Origin: an uncultured bacterium
Lineage (GTDB): Bacteria; Desulfobacterota; Binatia; HRBIN30
Reading direction: 5' to 3'
Assembly (NCBI GenBank): GCA_937975525.1
Contig: CALJUJ010000098.1
Location: forward strand, 1 to 14,076
DNA length: 14,076 nucleotides
A model generated the notes under the pieces. That model was given only the letters and a program-made list of their open reading frames with translations. It ran no database searches and was not told the DNA's origin. Positions 1-9,401 of the stretch are shown here, in pieces (positions within the stretch are counted from its first letter, which is position 1; each line of letters begins with the position of its first letter). A program made the position numbers and the translations under genes.

Positions 1-776
1 GCGATCTGCCCGACGCCGGCAGCTTCGTGCTCCGCAACGCGGCGATCACGCGGCGCTATGCGCGTTGGTACAAGGAGCACGGCGCGATCTTCAAGTGGGC
101 GGGCGCGGCGGCCTTCGCCTCGCACCGCGTCGGCCTCGCCCTGCGACCGGGCGAGTTCATGGTGCGCCACCGTCGGGTCCAACGTGTCGCGCCCAATCGC
201 AAGCCGCCCGAGTCGGCGCAGATCGCGCACGCCGACATCGAGATTCTGCGCGACACGAACAACCGCATCTACGCGGATTCCGCGTGGGCGCACCTCGCCT
301 TCATCGACCCACGCGGAGGGATCGAGGCGGTCCTCGCCGGAGTCGCCGGGCGCCCGCAGCTACGGCGCCTCGGGGTGGCTTTCGAGCGCATCGAACGCGG
401 TCGCCATGGCGGCGACGCAGGCGCCGAGGAGGTATGGTCGGGCAACCTCTTGTTGCTCGAGCACGAGCAGAAGGTGAACGTGCAGCCAGCCTTCGCGAGG
501 CTCTCGCCGGGGGCCTACGCCTTCTTCTCCCTGTTCACGAGCCTCGACTTCGACGGCGACCACTGGCGCATCGACTGGTCGACGAACACCTGGTTCTACT
601 CGTACATGTGGACGCGTGGCCTGCCCTTGTTGATTCGCCAAGGTTCGCTCCCCGACATCACCAACGCCGAGCAGCGCTGGCACTGGGCCAGCAACGCGGT
701 GTTCGCGCTCTGGCGGACGGTCGACCGCGACCATCCCGAGCGGATCGACCTGCTGCTCGCCAGCGAGCGCGCGTAG
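1..776 (+). CDS. Hypothetical protein, 5' end cut by the window edge
   Basis: The reading frame is open from the first complete codon at base 3 to TAG at 774-776, giving 257 visible residues. A GTG at 27 could be read as a start, but codons before it continue in the same style (DLPDAGSF), so the gene most likely begins outside the window. The protein is rich in Trp, Tyr and Phe and looks soluble and helical. Recognisable stretches are KWAGAAAFASHRVG near the visible N-terminus, RIYADSAWAHLAFID in the middle and GNLLLLEHEQKVNVQP further on. The last of these recalls uncharacterised bacterial proteins related to the DUF2515 type, but I cannot confirm the family and assign no function. No signal peptide or membrane segment is visible in this part. 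The gene ends 8 bases from the stop of the convergent cyclase gene, leaving no room for a separate terminator. Confidence 0.75.
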   Translation, partial: DLPDAGSFVLRNAAITRRYARWYKEHGAIFKWAGAAAFASHRVGLALRPGEFMVRHRRVQRVAPNRKPPESAQIAHADIEILRDTNNRIYADSAWAHLAFIDPRGGIEAVLAGVAGRPQLRRLGVAFERIERGRHGGDAGAEEVWSGNLLLLEHEQKVNVQPAFARLSPGAYAFFSLFTSLDFDGDHWRIDWSTNTWFYSYMWTRGLPLLIRQGSLPDITNAEQRWHWASNAVFALWRTVDRDHPERIDLLLASERA

Positions 777-784
777 TCGCCGGG

Positions 785-3700
785 TCAGCACGCACCACGC
801 AAGCGCCGCTCTACCCCTTCCGCACGTTCGACTTCGCCGACCGCACCGGACGCCACCAGCAGACTCCGCGCGCGATCGCGGTGCTCCCCGGCATCGTCGA
901 CGCCCAGCTCCGCCAACCCGAGGTGCAGCAATCCCTGCTCGTACTGCATGCCCAACCGTTGCGCCGACCGCAGCCCAGCTTGCCAGGCACGGAGCGGATG
1001 CCGGCGGCGACAGCGGAGCAAGGCACGGGAGCCGTGGCACAGCAGCTGTTGCGGTCGTGCGAAGGGAAACGCGAGACGGAATCGCTGCAGGCCGCGGGCG
1101 GCCGTCGCCAACAGCCACGCATCGGCTTCGCCTTGCTCGGCCATGGCGAGGGCGACTTCCGCCGTGTTCGCGTAGCCCGGGAGCGCGTAGTGCGCGAGCA
1201 CCGGCGACACAGCGATCCAGTGGCCCGCGAAGCGTGCCGCCGCCGCCGCCTCCGCGGCGCTGTGGTGGCGCCACAGCAGCAGCGCCCAGGTACCGAGCGC
1301 GTTGATGCGAATGCCGCGGTCCTTGATCTCCGCGAGCTCCGGACCGAGCCAGCGGCGCAGGCGCTCGATTTCGTCCAGCCCTTCCGTGATGCGACCCAGC
1401 CGGACCAGCGCCGTGGCAACTCCGACGAGCGCCAGGGCCTGCGCATCGGCGTCGCCGCGTCGCTGCGCCGAACGGGCGGCGGCGTGGTAGCGCTCGAGGC
1501 AGGCGGGGAACGCGCCGCGGCTGAACAGAATGCAGCCGCGCTGCATCTCGCACATCTCCCAGAAGCGCCGGTCGCCGAACTCCTCGGCGAGCTCCTGCGC
1601 GCGAGCGAACGCGGCATCCGCAGCCGTCCATTCTCCCGGCCGCATGTGTAGGTAGCCGCGCGCGAACCACGGCCCGAGGGTGGCGAGGCGGTCGCCGAGC
1701 ACCGCAGCGCGATCGAGCGCGAGCTCGTGGTAGCGCTCGGCCGCCCGGCGCGACACGGCACCCGCCAGCAGCCCCGCGCCGCCGAGCGCGTAGACGAGCG
1801 GCCGGCTCGGGCCCGCCCTTTCGGCGAGGTTGACGGCGCGCACGGCGGCGTGCACCGCAGCCAGACGGTCCATCTCGATGAAGGCGATGATCTGCAGGAA
1901 ATTGTAGGCGCTCGCCGCTTCGACGAGCACCTCATGGCCGCCGGCGACGTCGCCGCGACCGCTCGTCGGAAGCGTCCGCCGCGCCAGCTGCTCGGCGACG
2001 CCGCGGCCGAGCTCCAGGACCATGGCGCCACGACTCGGTGGATGACCCACGGGCGACAGCTCGAGGGCGCGGCGCAGGTGGTGGCGGGCGCGGTCGAGCT
2101 CGCCGAGCCCGAAGCACGCCTCGCCGAGCAGGCGCTCCCAACGCATGCGCCGGTAGAGCTCCACGCCGTGGCTGCCGCGCGAGCCATCGACGAACGCGAT
2201 CGCTCGCCCGAAGTACTCGGCCGCTTCGCGATACGCATTGCGCTGCGACGCCATCTCACCGGCCCGCTCGAGGTGTACGAGCGCCTTGCCGATACAGTCG
2301 GGACGGCGTTGCGCCACCTCGCCCCAATGGTAGGCGAGGCGGGCGGGCGGCACGGCTTCCTCGGCGCTTCGCGCCTCGAGCCACCGCGCAACGCTCTCGT
2401 GCAGCTCGCGCCTTTGCTCGTGCAGTATCGTCGCGTAGGCCGCGTCGCGGGTGAGCGCATGACGAAACTCGAGCTCGCGGCCGTCGCCGCGGTCCACGAG
2501 CATGCCGACTTCGCAAAGGGCCCGTGCGTCCGCCGCCAGCGCCGAGACGGCGGCCGGTCCGGGAAAGACCGCGGCGAGGGTCGTCAGGGAGAAATGCGTG
2601 CCGACGACGCTGTCGACGCGCAGCAGAAGCGGCTGCGCCGGCGGCAGCCGATCGATACGCGCCGAGATGAGCGCATCGACGGTGGGTGGTGGCTCGTCGA
2701 TCCACGGTGCGCCGATCGGTCTCCACGAGCTGTCGGCAGCGGTCGCCGGCGACTCGCCGAGACTCGCCCTGCCCAGCGACTGCGCCAGCTCGTCGATGAA
2801 GAGCGGGTGGCCGTGACACCGCTCGAGCACCATCGCCACGACCGGATCGGCGCGCCCGCCGACGTCGAGGCTGCGGCGTGCCAACGCTTCCGCCTCGCCC
2901 GCGGGCAAGGGGCCGAGCGTCACCCGGCGAAAGCCGGCACGGACCAGCGCCGCCCCCGCTTCCGGGTCCATGGCACCTTCGGCGGGTCGGGTCGCCGCGA
3001 GCAGCATCATTCCTCGAATACGCTCGGCGGCAAGGCGCACGAGCGTCAACGAGGACGAATCGAACCAGTGCAGGTCGTCGAGGACGAGCAGCAGCCGCTC
3101 GCGACGTGAGGCCGCATCGAGCATGCGTAGCACGACGTCCTGCGAAGCCGCCGCGAGCGCGTCGGCTTCCCAAGTCGGTGCGTCGACTTCGTGCCCGAGC
3201 AGCGACTGCACCAGCGCCTCGCGCGAACGCCACCACGACTCGGCGGCGGGCGCCTCGATCGGCCTTCCGGCGTGGGGCGGAGTCAGCCATCGCGGGATCG
3301 ACTCACCGCGATCGACGCGCAAGACCTGCCGCAACAGCTGCGACCAGGGATGCAACGGAACGCCGGCTTCGAGCGGATCACCACTCACCATGACGACGCG
3401 TACGGCGCGGGCACGGGCGCGCTCCGCTGCTGCGGCGAGCAGAGTCGACTTGCCGATGCCTGGCTCGCCATCGACCACGAGCGCGCTCGCCGTTCCGTCG
3501 CGGACGAGCGCATCCAGTGCATCTTCGAGGCCGCGCAACTCGGCCGTCCGACCGATCATCGGCAGGTGCCGTGGTCGGCCGGCTCCCAGGCGATGCTGCG
3601 GGCGAAACGGCTGCACCGTCTCGCGCCGACCCTTGACGTGCACCGCCTCCAGTCGCGTGAAGGCGAAACGATCGCGGCAGCGGGCCTCCGTCACGGCATC

Positions 3701-4843
3701 GCACCAGACGTCGGCGCTTGCCGACTGCATCAGGCGTGCGGCCACGTTGACCGCGTCGCCGATGACGGTGAGCTCGCCCGCCGCCGCTGTACCCAGCGCT
3801 CCGGTGAACACCCGGCCGGTGGCGACGCCCAAGCTCGCGGTGCGACCCTGCGACCGCAACTCGGCGGCGATCTCCAGGGAAGCCCCGACCGCCCGTGCCG
3901 GATCGTCCTCGTGGGTCCGGGCGGACATGCCGAAAGCCGCGAGGATCGCCAGCCCCTTGTCGTCGTAGCCGATGCGGGCGACGACACCACCGTGGCGCCG
4001 GACCGCCGCCTCGACGATGCCTGCGAAAGCGAGCACGTCCGGCGTCGCGAGCTCGCCCGATGCGGGCGTCGGCGCGCCCACGAAGAGCGCGGTGACGGAA
4101 CGAAGCTGTGCGACCCACTCCCCCTGTCCGGCGTCGACGGCGGCGAGGACCACTGGCGGTACGAGCCGCCGCAAGGCAGCATCGACGCCGGCGTGTCGCG
4201 GCAGGCGCCGTGGCGGCGCGACGAGTAGGCTGGGAAGATCTGCCGCCGCCGCGCCGCCGGGCGCCGTGCCGAGCCGTTCCCGCACCGTGGCGGTGAGCGC
4301 CACCTGGGTCGTGGAAGCTGCCGAGCAGGCCGCCGCGGACTCACGTACGGCCGGTCCCGAAAACAGGGGTTCCAGGTGCTCTGCCTCGGTGGGCACCAGC
4401 ATCAGCGAGACCTCGCCGCAGCCGATCGCCAGGCGCAGTGGTAGGACCCGGGTGCCGTCCGCTCGCGGCAAGTGCTGCTGAATCGCGTGGGCGCAACGCG
4501 ACGCGCGCTCGATGCACTCCGGCCAACGGCTGCGTTCGCCCGGCCACAGCGCCAGGAGGCCGTCGCCCGTGAACTTCGCCACCTGGCCACCGTGAGCGCG
4601 CACGAGATCGACGACGGCGCCGATGTGGGCGTTGAGCGCCGCCCCGAGCGCCTCGGCGCCGATGCTGCCCTGCCCTGCCAGCGCCTCGCCCACGGTGGTG
4701 GAGCCGGCGACGTCGGCGAGCAAGGTGACGGCGTCGAAGCGCCGGCATGCCCCCGGCTCGAGGGGCCAGCTGTCGAGGAGATCGACGAGAGTCTCCGGCA
4801 CGTAGCCGAGTACGTCGCTCCGTCGCTGTGGGGACGCGTCCAT
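785..4843 (-). CDS. Soluble-adenylyl-cyclase-like protein: two cyclase domains, AAA ATPase, helical-repeat tail
   Basis: 1352 residues, predicted to make cAMP from ATP in the cytoplasm. Cyclase domain 1 (about 28-195) has both metal-binding Asp positions, D44 in LLADVAGST and D94 in KFTGDGLLALW. Cyclase domain 2 (about 248-415) lacks the first Asp (TALFVGAP) but carries TVIGDAVNVAARL, with the transition-state pair N366 and R370, and a DKG motif after GYD. One composite active site would therefore form between the domains, as in mammalian ADCY10. An NTPase module follows, with Walker A GEPGIGKST (459-467) and Walker B LLLVLDDLHWFD (D589, D590). The C-terminal part from about 800 is Ala/Leu/Arg-rich and helical, consistent with TPR-like repeats. 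No membrane segment is seen. The ATG at 4843 is chosen because the frame's upstream extension to 4978 would overlap the divergent gene; no strong ribosome site precedes it. Strict substrate (ATP versus GTP) and activator are not proven. Confidence 0.9.
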   Translation of the reverse strand: MDASPQRRSDVLGYVPETLVDLLDSWPLEPGACRRFDAVTLLADVAGSTTVGEALAGQGSIGAEALGAALNAHIGAVVDLVRAHGGQVAKFTGDGLLALWPGERSRWPECIERASRCAHAIQQHLPRADGTRVLPLRLAIGCGEVSLMLVPTEAEHLEPLFSGPAVRESAAACSAASTTQVALTATVRERLGTAPGGAAAADLPSLLVAPPRRLPRHAGVDAALRRLVPPVVLAAVDAGQGEWVAQLRSVTALFVGAPTPASGELATPDVLAFAGIVEAAVRRHGGVVARIGYDDKGLAILAAFGMSARTHEDDPARAVGASLEIAAELRSQGRTASLGVATGRVFTGALGTAAAGELTVIGDAVNVAARLMQSASADVWCDAVTEARCRDRFAFTRLEAVHVKGRRETVQPFRPQHRLGAGRPRHLPMIGRTAELRGLEDALDALVRDGTASALVVDGEPGIGKSTLLAAAAERARARAVRVVMVSGDPLEAGVPLHPWSQLLRQVLRVDRGESIPRWLTPPHAGRPIEAPAAESWWRSREALVQSLLGHEVDAPTWEADALAAASQDVVLRMLDAASRRERLLLVLDDLHWFDSSSLTLVRLAAERIRGMMLLAATRPAEGAMDPEAGAALVRAGFRRVTLGPLPAGEAEALARRSLDVGGRADPVVAMVLERCHGHPLFIDELAQSLGRASLGESPATAADSSWRPIGAPWIDEPPPTVDALISARIDRLPPAQPLLLRVDSVVGTHFSLTTLAAVFPGPAAVSALAADARALCEVGMLVDRGDGRELEFRHALTRDAAYATILHEQRRELHESVARWLEARSAEEAVPPARLAYHWGEVAQRRPDCIGKALVHLERAGEMASQRNAYREAAEYFGRAIAFVDGSRGSHGVELYRRMRWERLLGEACFGLGELDRARHHLRRALELSPVGHPPSRGAMVLELGRGVAEQLARRTLPTSGRGDVAGGHEVLVEAASAYNFLQIIAFIEMDRLAAVHAAVRAVNLAERAGPSRPLVYALGGAGLLAGAVSRRAAERYHELALDRAAVLGDRLATLGPWFARGYLHMRPGEWTAADAAFARAQELAEEFGDRRFWEMCEMQRGCILFSRGAFPACLERYHAAARSAQRRGDADAQALALVGVATALVRLGRITEGLDEIERLRRWLGPELAEIKDRGIRINALGTWALLLWRHHSAAEAAAAARFAGHWIAVSPVLAHYALPGYANTAEVALAMAEQGEADAWLLATAARGLQRFRLAFPFARPQQLLCHGSRALLRCRRRHPLRAWQAGLRSAQRLGMQYEQGLLHLGLAELGVDDAGEHRDRARSLLVASGAVGEVERAEGVERRLRGAC

Positions 4844-4935
4844 CGTCGCGGCGATACGACCCCAACCAGATTGTGGAATCAACCGCCCGCAGGGTGCGAT
4901 CTTCGATGTTGACAAGACGTCCCGAAACCGCCGAC

Positions 4936-4940
4936 AAGGA
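4936..4940 (+). promoter_or_regulatory. Ribosome binding site of the sigma-54 activator gene
   Basis: AAGGA lies five bases before the ATG at 4946. This supports that start over any further upstream and limits how far the divergent cyclase gene can extend. Confidence 0.7.
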
Positions 4941-4945
4941 CCCTC

Positions 4946-6580
<1,635 letters not shown>

Positions 6581-7807
6581 CCGCCGAGCGGGTAGCGTGC
6601 CAGCAACGCCAGCGAGACGACGAGGCCGACCGCCGGAATCCACCGGGGCACGACGAAGACGCCGTCGGGCGCCGCTTCGCCTTGCCACTTCAGCTTCAAC
6701 AGGGCCGCGTGCAAGGTCGCGAACACGCTGAGCAGCAGCAGACTCGTCGTCTGCGCGAGAATCCGCACGCCTCCCGACAGCGCCAGCGTGCCGGCCAGCC
6801 CGAAGGCGACGAGGATCCCGACCCACGGAGTTCTTCGCCGCGCGTGCACCCGACCGATGACTGCGGGCAGCAGCCCATCGCGAGCCATGCCGTAGGCGAG
6901 CCGCGAAGCCATGATCAAGTTCAGTAGCCCGGTGTTGCAGATCGCGAACAAGGCGATCCACGAGAACAATCCGCCGGGAATCTCGAGTCCGGCCGCGGCG
7001 ACGACGGCGGCGAGCGGCGCCGGGTGCCCCGCCAGCTCGTCGGCCGACAACGTCACCAGTGCCCCGACGGCGACGGCGACGTAGAGCGTCGTCGTCACCG
7101 CCAAGGCGATCAAGATGGCGCGTGGCAGCACCCAGCTCGGATCGCGAACCTCTTCGGCGATGTTGGCGGTGTCTTCGAAACCGATGAACGCGAAGAAGGC
7201 GATCGTCGCACCGCCGAGGACGGCGGCGACGTCGGCGTCGAGCACGAGCCGTTCGCGCGCCGTGCTCCAACCGACTTCGCCGAGCACATGGGCGGCGCCA
7301 ACGAGCACCAGCACCAGGCCGCCGACCTCGACCAACGTGAGCACCAGGTTGACGCGCGCGGACTCGCGCATGCCCCAGAAGCTGAGAAGGCTCATCGCCG
7401 CGAGGAGCGCGACGCTCCCCCAACCCGCGGGAAGCGACAACGATTTCGGCAGGTAGCCGAGAAACGCGAGCGAGACCGTCGCCGCACTGGTGACGCCGCT
7501 CGCGAGCACGAACACGCCGACGAGAAAGGCCAGCAGCGGAGATGCGAACACGCGCTGGGTGTACGCTGCCGCGCCAGCCGCGTACGGGAAGCGGGAGCTG
7601 AGCTCGGCGTAGGTGAGAGCGGTGAAGGCCGCCACGACGGCGGCGACGACGAACGAAGCCCAGGCGCCCGTCGAGGCGACCGCAGCCACCTGGCCGACGA
7701 GAGCGTAGATCCCGGCGCCGAGGATGTCGCCGACGGCGTAGACGACGACCGCAGCCAGCCCGAGCGAACGCTCGAGTTGTGGTGCCGGCGCATCGCGGCC
7801 GGCGGCC

Positions 7808-8635
7808 TCAGACATCAGCGGCGCTGGTGGGCCGAGTAGACTCGGCGGCGGCCAGCTCGAGCGGGAAGCGGTCGACGCGGCGCAAGCGGCGCAGCAGCGT
7901 TGCCGCGCCCGCGGGCAGGCGGTGGCAGTACTCGATGAACCCCGGCAGCGTAGCGAACGTGCGCTCGGCGGCGGCGAAGTGCGGATCGACACGTATCGTC
8001 TGCTCGGCCCGCACCGGCGGCAGCGCCCCGGGATCGGCGCGGTAGCGGCGCACGTAGTCGAGCAACCGCGCATGGTAGCCGGGATCCTCGACGACCGCCG
8101 CGATCGTCCGCGCACGCGGATGCGTGCCGGCGATCATCGCCTCCACCTGGCGCTCGAGCTCGTCGAGGCCGTCGGGAAACATGTCGAGAACCTGCAGGTC
8201 GTAGATCGGGTTCAGATGCGTGACCTGCATCAGGTGGCCGATGATCGTGTCGCGCTCCGAGAGGAAGCCGGTCGGGTCGATCATCGACACTGGATCGTCG
8301 AGCACCCGCAGGAGCTGGTGGAAACCGAACGAGATCCCCTTCTGCCGGTAGTAGTCGCGCGCGGCCGGCTCGATGACGAAGCGCAGCATGTCGAGGCCGC
8401 CGAAGAAGACCTGCGCCCGGGTCGGCCGCGCGCGCATGTAGCCGCGCTCCTCGAGGCGAGCCAGGCGCCGGTCGATTTCGTCGCGATCGGCGTAGAGGCG
8501 CAGCGTGCGAAGGATGCGGCGGAGCTTGCCCACGACGGCGCGCGGACCACCGACCGCCTCGCGCACCAAGCGCAAGCTCGAAGCGCGCAGGCGCAAAGGC
8601 ACGCCAACTCGCCCGGATTCGCCGCCGCCCACCAT
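7808..8635 (-). CDS. Conserved-looking hypothetical protein, possible winged-helix N-terminus
   Basis: 275 residues, cytoplasmic by composition, with no signal peptide or membrane segment. I do not recognise a named family. Residues about 36-72 (helices, then EIDRRLARLEERGYMRARPT) resemble a winged-helix-like fold. Residues about 73-165 look like a well-ordered core, containing FFGGLDMLRFVIEPAARDYY, GISFGFHQLLRVLDDP and DPTGFLSERDTIIGHLM. His, Asp and Tyr are scattered through this core (for example HLNPIYDLQVLDMFPDG), but no known catalytic signature stands out. The ATG at 8635 lies 31 bases after the stop of the alpha/beta hydrolase gene. The frame extends upstream to 8758, but that part overlaps the hydrolase and reads as low-complexity Ser/Arg. 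The next codon is GTG, so the exact start is uncertain. The stop overlaps the permease start, which places the gene in the same operon. Confidence 0.75.
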   Translation of the reverse strand: MVGGGESGRVGVPLRLRASSLRLVREAVGGPRAVVGKLRRILRTLRLYADRDEIDRRLARLEERGYMRARPTRAQVFFGGLDMLRFVIEPAARDYYRQKGISFGFHQLLRVLDDPVSMIDPTGFLSERDTIIGHLMQVTHLNPIYDLQVLDMFPDGLDELERQVEAMIAGTHPRARTIAAVVEDPGYHARLLDYVRRYRADPGALPPVRAEQTIRVDPHFAAAERTFATLPGFIEYCHRLPAGAATLLRRLRRVDRFPLELAAAESTRPTSAADV

Positions 8636-8666
8636 GCGGCGAGCTTGGCCGATCCAGGTGGGATAC

Positions 8667-9401
8667 TCAATCCACGGCGGCCGCCAGCTCGCGCGAGCGG
8701 TCGTACAGCCGCCGTACGACGATCTCCCAGACTTCCGGCGAGAACCCGAGACCGACATGGGTTGCCGCTACTTCGACGTGCTGGACCACCGCGTTGATCC
8801 GGTCGATGCAGGCGCGCCAGGCGACGACGCCGTCGGCGCGCGAATAGATCGCCGTCACCGGAACCTGCAGTGCGACCGCTTCGCGTTCGGCGGCCGCCAC
8901 CTCGATCGCATCGACGTCCACGCCCTGCCGGAGGTAGTAGCGCGCTGCCGCCGTGTACTTCGGTCCGCCGACGACGGGGCTGCCGAACATGATCACCTGC
9001 GCGACGACGTCCGGTCGCTCGCGCGCCGCCTCACGGCCGAGGTATCCCCCGAGGCTCCAGCCGACCAGATGCACCGGCGCTCCGATGGCGTCGGACCACG
9101 CCGCCACACGGTCGGCGACGCGTGGAATGAGGCTCGGGACTTCCCCCGAGTTGCGCCCGAGACCCCAGCCACGGGCGTCGTAGCCGAGGTGGCGCAGGTA
9201 GCCGCGGAGGAGTGCGTTCGAGGCGTCCCCCGTGCCGAACCCCGGCAGGAGCATGACGGCGGCGCCATCGCCCCGGGGCAAGCTGGATAGGTGCCGGGTC
9301 GCCGCGACCAAGCGCGCGAGCTCGAGGATTCCGAGCCCGTCCCGGAGCGTTTCCAGGACCGTCGGCGGGACGAGCGGCTCATCGGCTTGGTTCGGGATCA
9401 T
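8667..9401 (-). CDS. Alpha/beta hydrolase (esterase/lipase-like)
   Basis: 244 residues. The alpha/beta-hydrolase signature is complete: the LLPGFG oxyanion-hole strand (51-56), nucleophile elbow GWSLGG with S116, acid residue D190 in YSRADGVV, and H215 in ATHVGLGF. SRADGVVAW followed by THVGLGFSPEVW near the C-terminus is typical of lipase/esterase-like members that act on acyl esters or lactones; the true substrate is unknown. No signal peptide is seen, so it should be cytoplasmic. The ATG at 9401 is preceded by a G-run (GGGGG) directly adjacent, which is a poor ribosome site. The start lies inside the acylase gene, with a 23-base overlap, so translation is probably coupled. A frame up to 9947 is antisense-like shadow of the acylase. 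It is the second gene of the four-gene run. Confidence 0.92.
   Translation of the reverse strand: MIPNQADEPLVPPTVLETLRDGLGILELARLVAATRHLSSLPRGDGAAVMLLPGFGTGDASNALLRGYLRHLGYDARGWGLGRNSGEVPSLIPRVADRVAAWSDAIGAPVHLVGWSLGGYLGREAARERPDVVAQVIMFGSPVVGGPKYTAAARYYLRQGVDVDAIEVAAAEREAVALQVPVTAIYSRADGVVAWRACIDRINAVVQHVEVAATHVGLGFSPEVWEIVVRRLYDRSRELAAAVD

Noticed and set aside
65..1651. 528-residue plus-strand open frame spanning the first two genes
   Set aside because: Compositionally Arg/Ala-biased with no domain and spans both a real plus-strand gene and the cyclase tail; shadow.
4844..4880. Possible sigma-54 (GG-N10-GC) or TTGATT/TCGTAT promoter for the cyclase gene
   Set aside because: The matches to consensus are poor and the transcript start would fall at or inside the coding start.
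4909..4914. Perfect TTGACA (-35-like) on the plus strand upstream of the sigma-54 activator gene
   Set aside because: At 16-18 bases downstream there is no -10-like hexamer, and the place falls on the ribosome site, so it is not a credible promoter by itself.
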